Shown here piece after piece: positions 8,876 to 16,184 of a DNA stretch of 64,000 nt. The stretch's first letter is position 1; each line of letters begins with the position of its first letter. The stretch lies in contig CACEZB010000003.1 in the NCBI GenBank assembly GCA_902563835.1, positions 35,921 to 99,920 on the forward strand, written 5' to 3'. The stretch is from an uncultured SAR86 cluster bacterium. GTDB lineage: Bacteria; Pseudomonadota; Gammaproteobacteria; Magnimaribacterales; D2472. The position numbers were made by a program, and so were the translations under genes. The notes under the pieces were generated by a model. The model had not been told where the DNA came from and did not search any database. It saw nothing but the letters and a program-made list of their open reading frames with translations.

Positions 8876-9304
8876 TTAAATAAATGGATCATAGGCCCAC
8901 TGGAGCAAAGCTTGTCTTTGTTTTGTTCTTTTGTGATATTGTCCTGGACAGTGTTTTCTAATTGCCCCAGCATGTCTTGGTCCAAAATTGTTATGACGTT
9001 TAATTTGGAATATATCAACATTAGGAATACGTCTACCCATATAATATCTGCAATACCATTGAAACCATCCTAAAGGATCATCACTAGTAATCCACCCTTT
9101 TGATATCCATACCTCCATGGATTGACCTGATGCCACACCAAATTTATTTAAATTCGCATTAAATCCGTTTTGAGATAATTTTGCATTCTTAAACCAATCT
9201 GCAGGGAACTCTTTCATATTATCTTCGGTTTTAAAATACCAACCACCAAATACACCCAATTCAAGCATTTCTTTTGGTGATAATTGAGGTTTAAATTCCA
9301 GCAT
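8876..9304 (-). CDS. Conserved Trp-rich protein of unknown function
   Basis: I do not recognise a named family with confidence. The 142 residues are rich in Trp, Tyr and Phe, with WISKGWITSDDPLGWFQWYCRYYMGRR near the middle, then a basic region (IKRHNNFGPRHAGAIRKHC, YHKRTKQRQALLQWAYDP). There is no signal peptide or membrane segment, so it is probably cytoplasmic; the basic, aromatic character would suit a nucleic-acid or nucleotide binder, but that is a guess. It is the first gene of the reverse run before the CofE-like gene (16 bases) and is divergent from the Trm112-like gene across 93 bases. Confidence 0.75.
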   Translation of the reverse strand: MLEFKPQLSPKEMLELGVFGGWYFKTEDNMKEFPADWFKNAKLSQNGFNANLNKFGVASGQSMEVWISKGWITSDDPLGWFQWYCRYYMGRRIPNVDIFQIKRHNNFGPRHAGAIRKHCPGQYHKRTKQRQALLQWAYDPFI

Positions 9305-9397
9305 AAATATTAATAAATATTTTAAGTTTAGCTAATAAATAATTTATACAATAACATATGTAAACAAAAATTAATTCATCATGTATACTTCAGAATT

Positions 9398-9568
9398 ATG
9401 GTAACAATTGATAAAAAATTACTTGAAATATTAGTATGTCCAGTATCAAAAAAATCTTTAAAATTAAATGAAGAAACAAATGAGCTGGTATGTGAAGAAT
9501 CAGGGCTGGCTTACCCAATAAAAGATGGAATTCCTGTCATGTTACCTGAAAAAGCCCGTAAAATTTAA
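9398..9568 (+). CDS. Trm112/YcaR-family small protein
   Basis: A 56-residue protein, MVTIDKKLLEILVCPVSKKS at the start and YPIKDGIPVMLPEKAR at the end, matches the Trm112/YcaR family. Bacterial members are often next to lpxK or kdsB, and Trm112 in eukaryotes activates tRNA methyltransferases. The first strand keeps CPVSK, but only one Cys is there where zinc-binding relatives have CPxCK; a second Cys is in LVCEESG. The ATG is the first start in an open frame, and 171 bases is a full-length gene. The stop is only 5 bases before tRNA-Arg, so the two are likely one transcript that RNases must separate. Confidence 0.88.
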   Translation: MVTIDKKLLEILVCPVSKKSLKLNEETNELVCEESGLAYPIKDGIPVMLPEKARKI

Positions 9569-9573
9569 TAATC

Positions 9574-9650
9574 GCGCCCGTAGCTCAGCGGATTAGAGTA
9601 CTTGGCTACGAACCAAGGGGTCGGGAGTTCAAATCTCTCCGGGCGCGCCA
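9574..9650 (+). tRNA. tRNA-Arg, anticodon ACG
   Basis: The 77-base gene has the 7-bp acceptor stem GCGCCCG/CGGGCGC, an anticodon stem CTTGG/CCAAG around CTACGAA (anticodon ACG), a T arm GGGAG-TTCAAAT-CTCTC, and an encoded CCA. The wobble A would be deaminated to inosine to read CGU, CGC and CGA. It begins 5 bases after the Trm112-like gene and ends 7 bases before the convergent hydrolase gene. Confidence 0.97.
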
Positions 9651-9657
9651 TCTAATA

Positions 9658-10563
9658 CTATTTTATAACCATTAAATCTTTAGCAATGACGGCCTGACCA
9701 TTAAAATTTTTTCTCACATCATTTAACAGGGACTCTTCGGATGCGCCCCAAAATAGTATATGTGATAAAACAAGTTTTTTAGGTTGAAGTTCATCTGCAA
9801 TTATTCCAAGATCTAGTGATGAGGTGTGGTGAGCTTGGTGATATATCTGCCAATCTTTGGTTTTATTTACAAATGTCTCACTAGAAAAAACTTCGTGAAC
9901 AAGAATATCTAAATTTTTACCATATTTCATTAAGTTACTACTAACTGCTGTATCGCCAGAAAATAATATTCTTTTATCCTCTGTAATAAATAAAAAGCCA
10001 AATGAATTTTTAAAATCACCATGAGCATTTTTAAATGCAATTACTTCAATATTATTATCTTTAAATATAGTTCCATCATCTGATATTTCAGTTACATTTG
10101 TTGTAAAACCTAGCTCATTAGCTGGTTGGGAACCATAAAGTCTGTAATTTATATCATCTATATAAGCCTCAGTAATATTTTCTGACATTGCTTTTAAGCC
10201 TTCAGGTCCATAAAGATCAAGAGGTTCGTCTCTGCCCATAATCCATGGTGTAAGAATTAAATCTGCTAATGCCCCACTATGATCAGAGTGAATGTGAGTT
10301 AAGAATGCTGTATTTATATTTTCTAGTTCCATAGAGGGAAATTCCCCTCCCCATGTTGGTGACATTGCAGAAATCCTTCTTACAATCCCAGGACCAAAGT
10401 CAACAATATATGCTTCATCATTTACAACAACAGCATAACCAGAACCATATCTTTCTGGATCAGGGTTTGGAGTACCAGAACCAAGAATAATTAACTTTGT
10501 TTCACTACTTAGAAAAGATGTAAAAAAGATTACTGAAATAATAATAAATCTAATCATATACAT
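9658..10563 (-). CDS. Secreted metallo-beta-lactamase-fold hydrolase (RNase Z/arylsulfatase-like)
   Basis: This 301-residue protein has a signal peptide (residues 1-20, FIIISVIFFTSFLSS) followed by the metallo-beta-lactamase core: LGSGTPNPDPERYGSG near 28-42, the zinc motif HIHSDH at 90-95, ILFSGDTAVSSNLM near 200, and a late LSHILFWG. The order resembles RNase Z and alkylsulfatase-type enzymes, but the leader places it in the periplasm, so tRNA processing is unlikely; a sulfate, phosphate or lactone ester is more plausible. It is the last gene of the DUF3604 operon, overlapping the HupE-like gene by 1 base. The substrate is unknown. Confidence 0.88.
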   Translation of the reverse strand: MYMIRFIIISVIFFTSFLSSETKLIILGSGTPNPDPERYGSGYAVVVNDEAYIVDFGPGIVRRISAMSPTWGGEFPSMELENINTAFLTHIHSDHSGALADLILTPWIMGRDEPLDLYGPEGLKAMSENITEAYIDDINYRLYGSQPANELGFTTNVTEISDDGTIFKDNNIEVIAFKNAHGDFKNSFGFLFITEDKRILFSGDTAVSSNLMKYGKNLDILVHEVFSSETFVNKTKDWQIYHQAHHTSSLDLGIIADELQPKKLVLSHILFWGASEESLLNDVRKNFNGQAVIAKDLMVIK

Positions 10564-11516
10564 TAAATAAATAAATTAGAAAACCTTACTATAACCCAAT
10601 AAAAGCCCATAGAGCCAATTGCATAAGATAAAGTGTTTGTTACGGATGAATAATAATTTAGTCTATAAGCGATCCAAATTAATATAGAAAATATAGGTAT
10701 TAAAATTAACTGTCCTAATTCAATTCCAATATTAAAAAATAATAATGATAAAAATATATTTTCATTAGATATGCCTATATCCGTCAATGCTCCAGCGAAG
10801 CCCATTCCATGCAATAATCCAAATCCAAATGCCAATCCCCATGGAGTAAAATCTATTTTGTCTGAATCATTAATTTCTAACGCAAGATAAACTATTGTTA
10901 AAGCTATAAGAATTTCTACAGTTGCTTGAGGCAGACTGATTATATTCAAGACAGTTAATCCTAGCGTAATACTATGAGCTAAAGTAAATGCAGTAATTGT
11001 TTTGATAATATTCCATGTGCCTCTTACTAAGAAAATTAGTCCTAATATAAATAAAATATGATCTATGCCATTTAATAAATGATCTACTCCTAAATATAAA
11101 TATGCTGTTGGATAGTATGACACTTCGTCAGGAATAATAATTATTGGCTCTTTATTATTAACAAGTCCTTCATAAGTTGAGTTATTGGCATAATTAACTG
11201 TAATTAAAGCGTCTGTTAATACACTTAAATTTATTATTTCTATCGATTTACCTTTTAATGAGGTATTACAATCTAATGTAATTTTTTCAACAATATACTT
11301 TCCGTCAACAAACGGGCTTGTTCTTTTTACATCACATATTTCAGGAAAAATAACACTCCCTCTAATACCAATATTTTTTACAGGATATAACCATGTAACA
11401 TCATAAAGATTTTCATTAATGGCTGACTGGTCAATAATGAGATGGGCTGGATTGAATTCATGACTATAAATATTAATTGAAAAAATAAATAAGATTATCT
11501 TACATAGGTGCTTCAT
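10563..11516 (-). CDS. HupE/UreJ-like membrane protein
   Basis: The 317 residues have a signal peptide, a periplasmic domain of about 110 residues containing two Cys (DVKRTSPF and LDCNTS regions), and about six to seven membrane helices. The membrane part carries YLGVDHLLNGIDHILFILGLIFL, TAFTLAHSITL and FGLLHGMGFAGAL, whose histidines match the HupE/UreJ family of nickel or metal permease-like proteins. The form with a large periplasmic head differs from the short HupE of hydrogenase operons. No urease or hydrogenase gene is in the window. It overlaps the parvulin gene by 4 bases and the hydrolase by 1, so the three are coupled. A metal delivery role for the metal hydrolases next door is an inference. 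Confidence 0.85.
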   Translation of the reverse strand: MKHLCKIILFIFSINIYSHEFNPAHLIIDQSAINENLYDVTWLYPVKNIGIRGSVIFPEICDVKRTSPFVDGKYIVEKITLDCNTSLKGKSIEIINLSVLTDALITVNYANNSTYEGLVNNKEPIIIIPDEVSYYPTAYLYLGVDHLLNGIDHILFILGLIFLVRGTWNIIKTITAFTLAHSITLGLTVLNIISLPQATVEILIALTIVYLALEINDSDKIDFTPWGLAFGFGLLHGMGFAGALTDIGISNENIFLSLLFFNIGIELGQLILIPIFSILIWIAYRLNYYSSVTNTLSYAIGSMGFYWVIVRFSNLFI

Positions 11517-12316
11517 TCGATTTTAAAGTTTGGATTAATAATAATGTTATATTCAGCTCTAACATCCATAATATATTTTTCTAAAAGCTGCTCTTTTATA
11601 TTATTTGCATAATCTAATTCAACTTGAGAAAAGATATCTTTAATATCAGGTAAGTAACCCTCTTGTTTGTCTATTATCTTTACAATATGGAAACCAAAAG
11701 AGGACTGAATTGGTTTAGACCATATGTCTGTCTGCATGGTATTAAAATGATTTGAAAAATCCATACCGAAATCACGATCAATTTCATCTGAACTTTTGTA
11801 AGCAAAATTCTTTCCTAGTAAAAATGGATCAGATTTTGATAAAGTTGTTTTATTTACTAATTGTTCAAAAAAAACTGCTGCTCTTTTTTTTCCATTTTCT
11901 TCATTTGAAAAAAAATAATGAGTAAAACTAAAAGTTGGATTTATATAATATAAATCTATATTAGATTTATAAAAATTTATAATCTCATCTATAGGTGGTT
12001 TTTCTAGGAATGTTTCTTGTTTTAAAAACGTAATTTTTTGAGCAAGACGTCTTTTAATTATCCTATCATTTTCATCTAAACCAAGAGCAAGGGCTTCTCT
12101 GTATAATATTTCTTCTTGAATATAGTCATTAATGATATTAATTAATTCATTTTGGTTAGGCTTTCTTCCTACTTGAGATTCCCAAGCAAAAACTAGACTG
12201 TTTATTTCTTGGTCTGAGATATATATATCTTTTGTATACTTATCATCATTATTAAGAATATCAATAAAATAAATTAATAATCCTAAAATTAAAAAAATGG
12301 TTATTTTCTTTTTCAA
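11513..12316 (-). CDS. Parvulin-type peptidyl-prolyl isomerase, membrane-anchored
   Basis: A single N-terminal hydrophobic segment (FLILGLLIYFIDIL) anchors a 267-residue periplasmic protein. A helical chaperone part (VFAWESQVGRKPNQNELINIINDYIQEEILYREA, residues about 48-90) is followed by a degenerate PpiC/parvulin domain at about 125-230, ending in WSKPIQSSFGFHIVKIIDKQ, the typical parvulin C-terminal strand. It probably assists folding of secreted proteins. Its fixed place between the DUF3604 and HupE-like genes suggests a dedicated client from the same operon. Confidence 0.85.
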   Translation of the reverse strand: MKKKITIFLILGLLIYFIDILNNDDKYTKDIYISDQEINSLVFAWESQVGRKPNQNELINIINDYIQEEILYREALALGLDENDRIIKRRLAQKITFLKQETFLEKPPIDEIINFYKSNIDLYYINPTFSFTHYFFSNEENGKKRAAVFFEQLVNKTTLSKSDPFLLGKNFAYKSSDEIDRDFGMDFSNHFNTMQTDIWSKPIQSSFGFHIVKIIDKQEGYLPDIKDIFSQVELDYANNIKEQLLEKYIMDVRAEYNIIINPNFKIE

Positions 12317-12336
12317 TTATTCTTAGAAAAAATTAC

Positions 12337-14487
12337 CTAATCAAAGTTTCTTAGTTCTACCGTTCCGCCTAATGGTATAACATCAATATCTTCATATGCA
12401 GGTATATACCATATTGGTGAAGACCAAGCTCTTTCTTGTATTGTTTCATGTAAGTCTTCTCTAGGTTTATAACCTGCTTTAATAGCATCCCAAGTTGACC
12501 ATCTGCAAGTTGGATTTTCTAGAACTCTTACATAATAAAAAGACTTTTGTGAAGGATTAAAGTCAGGATCTTCCCAAAGAGTCTTTAATTCTGATGCTCC
12601 AACATTTTTAGATATTGAACAGTCATTGATATTTACTCTAGCCCCGTTATCAGGACATCTATTAGTAATAGGATCAACTTCTAAGCCATCAGAACACGCT
12701 ACATCATAAATTTTTTCACTAGGTCTTCCGCTATTCATATTCATTTGACCTTTAATTATTTGAATACGTTGTAATGGCGCGCTATTTTTATCTTGCTGTG
12801 CCCAAATAATGAATTGTGGATGTCTTTTATCTTCATTATGTAATAATTCTGATCCCATGGTTACACCATTCTCATAAGCTTCCGAAATTAATGAATCAGA
12901 ATCTAAATCTATTTTTTTTAAGTTATATCCAGCAAAAAATCTTACAGCCATTCTCGTCCCAGTAGTAGCAAATGTTTCTTTACGTTTAAATGCATTAAAA
13001 ATTGAATCTCTTGTATTTTCCTCTGACCAAACCGCAGCCAGTCCAGATGCTCCCCATTGAGTAAAACCAGTATTTGCATATTCACCTTGCTCAAGAGTTT
13101 TTGTTGAGTCTGGTTGATTAAAAGCTTGCATATATTCTTCTAGCCTACCAATATTTTCTTCAGATAGTGGGACGGTACCTCTATTTTCTGCAGTTCCATC
13201 TAAAACGCCTACTTTCATCCAAAAATTAGATTCATCAAAAGATGCTGCAGCAACATGGGTATCACTTGATCCTATTAAACCAAATTTATAAGGATTACCC
13301 TGTAACATAAATTCTAGGGTCAGTCCTCTTAAATATGCATCTCTTACATAACTTCCTGCAGGCATGCTGTATGTTGGCGGCCTACTTCCAACTCTTCTAT
13401 CCATAATTTCAAAATCAGCCCATTCATCATCTGGTGATAAAAGTGGATGAGTATCTGAAGTTCCCTTAACTTGAGTTATCTCGACAATAGGTTCATTTCT
13501 CATTCTTTTTTCTGCATATTCTCTATCTAGAGCTTCTCCATAAAAACTTTCAACTTCAAACATTTGTCCGTTTGATCCATTGCTATTATGAGGAATGGCA
13601 ACAGAATCTACACCTTTTGCTCTTAAATTATCTTGCCAAGTCCATAAATCTTCAGGATTTATAGAATCAATTCTAGTCCATGGTCTAATTGGACCTTTCG
13701 ATGAATTAAAAATAACATTTCTATGTAAATTTCCGCCCTCAACATCAGATGAAGTTGTATATTCATATCCAAGAAATGTAGTAAATGTACCTGGATCATT
13801 ATGCTCCTCTGCAGCTCTTGCCACATCAGCCCATGCAGATTTATGAATACGATCGTCAAATGCTCTTAATGCAAATTGTGTATGATTATTAAAATAAGCT
13901 TTTATTACTTTTGGATGCCAAAGTGGGTACGGGTCAATAATTGCTGCTGCCAATATTGAACTAAAAATATTAGATCTCTGGCCTGCTGATTCTACTGTTA
14001 TATTTTCTGGGTCATTTAAATTATGAAAAGCTTTGGTAAATTCATAATTAGACATCTTACCTGATGGATCAGCATATGCTTGCATCATCCCCATAAAAAA
14101 ACCGTGATCTGTTACTGCATAAAAATCTAATGGCTCATCATTCTTCATATCAAAACCTAAAGGGTGTTTAATTGTCTTTCCCTTAGCCCAATTGTATGCA
14201 TCATCAGGAGATGCTGTTACACCAAAGATATAAGCATCAAAAGAATGTTTGGTGTGAACATGTAAATCGCCATAATATGCATTACGATCTTTATTAGATG
14301 AGATAGGTGTTTTTTTCATATCGGTTTCATCTAAAGCATAATCTATGACCTCTAGCGATGAATTAGATTGAAAAAGTTTGAATAAACTTATAACTGGTCT
14401 TTTTTCTTCAAGATCTAAATAAATAAAAAATAAAGTTGTCACATATAAACCAACTACTAGCAAAACAACATTTTTAATATATTTCAT
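12337..14487 (-). CDS. DUF3604 protein (PHP-like metal-dependent hydrolase)
   Basis: This 716-residue DUF3604 protein has one N-terminal membrane helix (residues 6-24) or uncleaved signal. The PHP-like metal-binding start YYGDLHVHTKHSFDAY has H76 and H78, and FYAVTDHGFFMG and IPHNSNGSNG provide further metal ligands; GLIGSSDTHVAAA carries a late Asp-His pair. The reaction of the family is not established; homology to PHP phosphoesterases suggests hydrolysis. It is the first gene of a four-gene operon with its own promoter, 20 bases ahead of the parvulin gene. Length and motifs are complete. Confidence 0.88.
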   Translation of the reverse strand: MKYIKNVVLLVVGLYVTTLFFIYLDLEEKRPVISLFKLFQSNSSLEVIDYALDETDMKKTPISSNKDRNAYYGDLHVHTKHSFDAYIFGVTASPDDAYNWAKGKTIKHPLGFDMKNDEPLDFYAVTDHGFFMGMMQAYADPSGKMSNYEFTKAFHNLNDPENITVESAGQRSNIFSSILAAAIIDPYPLWHPKVIKAYFNNHTQFALRAFDDRIHKSAWADVARAAEEHNDPGTFTTFLGYEYTTSSDVEGGNLHRNVIFNSSKGPIRPWTRIDSINPEDLWTWQDNLRAKGVDSVAIPHNSNGSNGQMFEVESFYGEALDREYAEKRMRNEPIVEITQVKGTSDTHPLLSPDDEWADFEIMDRRVGSRPPTYSMPAGSYVRDAYLRGLTLEFMLQGNPYKFGLIGSSDTHVAAASFDESNFWMKVGVLDGTAENRGTVPLSEENIGRLEEYMQAFNQPDSTKTLEQGEYANTGFTQWGASGLAAVWSEENTRDSIFNAFKRKETFATTGTRMAVRFFAGYNLKKIDLDSDSLISEAYENGVTMGSELLHNEDKRHPQFIIWAQQDKNSAPLQRIQIIKGQMNMNSGRPSEKIYDVACSDGLEVDPITNRCPDNGARVNINDCSISKNVGASELKTLWEDPDFNPSQKSFYYVRVLENPTCRWSTWDAIKAGYKPREDLHETIQERAWSSPIWYIPAYEDIDVIPLGGTVELRNFD

Positions 14488-14513
14488 TTTTGATCCCCTA
14501 TTTCTATCATCTA

Positions 14514-14544
14514 ATTATATATATTTCATTTACTAATTGGACAA
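14514..14544 (-). promoter_or_regulatory. Sigma-70-like promoter of the DUF3604 operon
   Basis: On the minus strand TTGTCC (14539-14544) and TATAAT (14514-14519) are 19 bases apart; the overlapping TATATA gives 17. A GGGG ribosome site lies 8 bases before the ATG at 14487. The promoter is in the short gap between this operon and tRNA-Arg(UCG). Confidence 0.5.
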
Positions 14545-14590
14545 TTTTTTGATAGACACTAACATATGCATTAATCTATAGTTTTAATTT

Positions 14591-14667
14591 GCGCCTGTAG
14601 CTCAGTTGGACAGAGTACTTGGCTTCGAACCAAGGGGTCGGGAGTTCGAATCTTCCCGGGCGCGCCA
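14591..14667 (+). tRNA. tRNA-Arg, anticodon TCG
   Basis: A 77-base cloverleaf with acceptor GCGCCTG/CGGGCGC (one G-U pair), anticodon arm CTTGG-CTTCGAA-CCAAG (anticodon TCG), T arm and encoded CCA. By eye about 67 of 77 bases match the tRNA-Arg(ACG) gene 5 kb upstream in the same direction. It ends one base before the convergent rhodanese gene. Confidence 0.96.
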
Positions 14668-14668
14668 T

Positions 14669-15067
14669 TTAATAATTTGAATTTGATTGAACTTCTCCTC
14701 CATTATTAACCCATTCATCAAATCCACCTATATTAAATACATTATTAAATCCTAAATCTATTAAGCTTTTTGCAGCTAAAGCTGACCTATAACCGCCTGC
14801 ACAATAAACCAGAATAATAGTATCTTTATTAATATTGCTAGGATTCTCTTGTGAATCTGGAGCTAATATAAATTCTATTAAGCCTCTTGGTATATGGATT
14901 GCATTTTTAATCATTCCATTTTGATTTAATTCTGATTCCTCTCTAACATCTATGATTACTGCTCCATCTTCAATCTTTATACATGTTTCTTTATAAGATA
15001 AACGTCTAACTATCTTATTTGCTTCCTCAAGTAAGCTATTTAATGTATTAGTTTGCATGAACATCAC
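14669..15067 (-). CDS. Rhodanese-domain sulfurtransferase
   Basis: A single rhodanese domain of 132 residues. VIIDVREESELNQNGMIKNAIHIPRG near 38-62 is the conserved first half, and VYCAGGYRSA carries the catalytic Cys89 in a six-residue loop, as in sulfur-transferring rather than phosphatase members. GFDEWVNNGG closes the domain. It likely carries persulfide sulfur in the cytoplasm. The listed ATG overlaps the upstream EamA gene by 20 bases; an ATG three codons later is a possible start. The 3' end almost touches the tRNA gene. Confidence 0.93.
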   Translation of the reverse strand: MMFMQTNTLNSLLEEANKIVRRLSYKETCIKIEDGAVIIDVREESELNQNGMIKNAIHIPRGLIEFILAPDSQENPSNINKDTIILVYCAGGYRSALAAKSLIDLGFNNVFNIGGFDEWVNNGGEVQSNSNY

Positions 15068-15929
15068 CTTTAAATTTTTTATTTTTATTAGATGTTGCTA
15101 AAAATACCCCAATTAGAATTGTCATACAACCTATAATAATACTAATTGTAATAACCTCATCTAAAAAAATATAACCCCAGATAATACCAAATATTGGTAA
15201 GAAATACGCAACGGTTGATGTCTTAACAGCTCCAATCTTATCTATCAATCTTACATAACCTAAGAATGCTAAACCTGTTGATATTATGCCCAACCAGGCT
15301 ACAGATAAAAATGCATCTATAGATGGTAGTGATTCAGGCAAATAAAATAATGTGAGCGGGATCATAATCAAAGAACTAAAAACGATTGACCAACCAATAA
15401 GAACTAATTTGTTAGTTTTAGCTGAATTTTTTTGAATAAATACAGTTGAAAATGAATAACATAATGCACCCATTAAACAAAATAATGCTGCAATTATTGA
15501 AGTTGATGAGCTTTGTGGGTTAACTAAGATTACGATTCCAATGAATCCAAGAATTAGTCCAACTAGTTGTTTAGTTGATACATCTTCATTTAACCAAAAA
15601 TATGCAATTACCATGGTATTAAAAGCAGTAGTAGCATTTAGTATTGCAAGAATATTAGAGTCTGCTCCCAGACTAGCTAATGAAAACATTACAAAAGGTA
15701 TAACATTATTAGTAATTGCTAATATCATTGAATGTTTCCAAATTGGTTTTAGGAGTAATAAATATTTTTTAGTTAATAGAATTGGTAAAAATATCAAAGA
15801 GGCTAAAATTAATCTTGTTTGTACTAAAGCAATTGGACCAAATTCTGGTGTTGCAATCTTAATAAAAATAAAGGCGCTACCCCAAATTGCACCTAGAAAA
15901 ATTAATAATGCCCAATATCTTAATTCCAT
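15048..15929 (-). CDS. EamA/DMT-family exporter
   Basis: The 293 residues form ten predicted membrane helices in two EamA repeats. ALLIFLGAIWGSAFIFIKIA at the N-terminus and GFIGIVILVNP and FLPIFGIIWGYIFLDE at the repeat ends are typical of drug/metabolite transporters such as RhaT/YdcZ relatives. Members export amino acids, metabolites or toxins; the substrate cannot be told here. Only about 4 bases separate the ATG from the T-run of a strong minus-strand terminator, so full-length mRNA must read through it unless an unseen promoter lies inside the hairpin. This suggests attenuation by the leader described separately. It overlaps the rhodanese gene. Confidence 0.93.
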   Translation of the reverse strand: MELRYWALLIFLGAIWGSAFIFIKIATPEFGPIALVQTRLILASLIFLPILLTKKYLLLLKPIWKHSMILAITNNVIPFVMFSLASLGADSNILAILNATTAFNTMVIAYFWLNEDVSTKQLVGLILGFIGIVILVNPQSSSTSIIAALFCLMGALCYSFSTVFIQKNSAKTNKLVLIGWSIVFSSLIMIPLTLFYLPESLPSIDAFLSVAWLGIISTGLAFLGYVRLIDKIGAVKTSTVAYFLPIFGIIWGYIFLDEVITISIIIGCMTILIGVFLATSNKNKKFKGDVHAN

Positions 15930-15933
15930 AATA

Positions 15934-15962
15934 AATAAAAACCCCCAAATGTTTGGGGGTTT
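15934..15962 (-). terminator. Rho-independent terminator directly before EamA
   Basis: The arms AAACCCCCAAA (15939-15949) and TTTGGGGGTTT (15952-15962) can form a GC-rich hairpin. On the minus strand it is followed by a run of five T and more A/T. On the plus strand the T-run is only three, so it faces the minus direction, ending the leader or small RNA. Confidence 0.8.
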
Positions 15963-16136
15963 ATAAACTAGAAATAATTATATTATATTTCTAGGCAGAA
16001 ATTAGAAATTATCCCTGTCAAAAGATAACTCCTCCGTTTCCTAATGTTATATATATATTGATAGGACCACCTCCATGTTCAGGGTAGAAATAGAATATCT
16101 ATAAGTCCCCTTAAAAAACTTATAAATAAGACACCT
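15938..16136 (-). ncRNA. Candidate structured leader or small RNA upstream of EamA
   Basis: A promoter at 16143-16171 and the terminator at 15939-15962 delimit a transcript of about 200 bases with no open frame starting at a normal start codon. It can fold: ATAAGT/ACTTAT around an AAGGGGA loop, CCCTG/CAGGG enclosing a central domain, TCCTA/TAGGA or alternatively ATAAC/GTTAT inside it, and a 9-bp hairpin at 15968-15994. At least six GGA triplets occur within about 120 bases, several in likely loops, as in CsrA/RsmA-binding RNAs. It could be a riboswitch or attenuator for EamA, or a stable sRNA. I could not match it to a known class. Confidence 0.45.
15968..15994 (-). other. Perfect 9-bp hairpin with a competing partner, in the EamA leader
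   Basis: CTAGAAATA and TATTTCTAG pair perfectly around a 9-base loop. On the minus strand the TAGAAATA arm can pair instead with an upstream TATTTCTA next to the CCCTG arm near 16086-16093. The two pairings exclude each other, which is what a switch just before a terminator would need. Confidence 0.5.
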
Positions 16137-16142
16137 ATTTAA

Positions 16143-16171
16143 ATTATATACAGAATGGTTATTAAATAAAG
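16143..16171 (-). promoter_or_regulatory. Promoter of the candidate leader RNA
   Basis: On the minus strand a perfect TATAAT (16143-16148) lies 17 bases from a weak -35 CTTTAT (16166-16171). The predicted start is near 16136, inside the gap after the 72-residue gene. Confidence 0.4.
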
Positions 16172-16184
16172 TAGGTAAACAATA

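Noticed and set aside
10563-11516. Hydrogenase or urease locus suggested by the HupE/UreJ-like gene
   Set aside because: No hydrogenase, urease or accessory gene is in the window; the neighbours are a foldase and hydrolases.
15541-15966. A 141-residue open frame opposite the EamA gene
   Set aside because: It is fully antisense to a conserved transporter and runs into the terminator hairpin.
16018-16098. A 26-codon open frame on the minus strand inside the candidate leader RNA, containing PEHGGGPINIYITLGNGGVIF
   Set aside because: It begins after a stop codon with ATA and has no ATG, GTG or TTG in frame; the glycine-rich text comes from the GGA-rich RNA.
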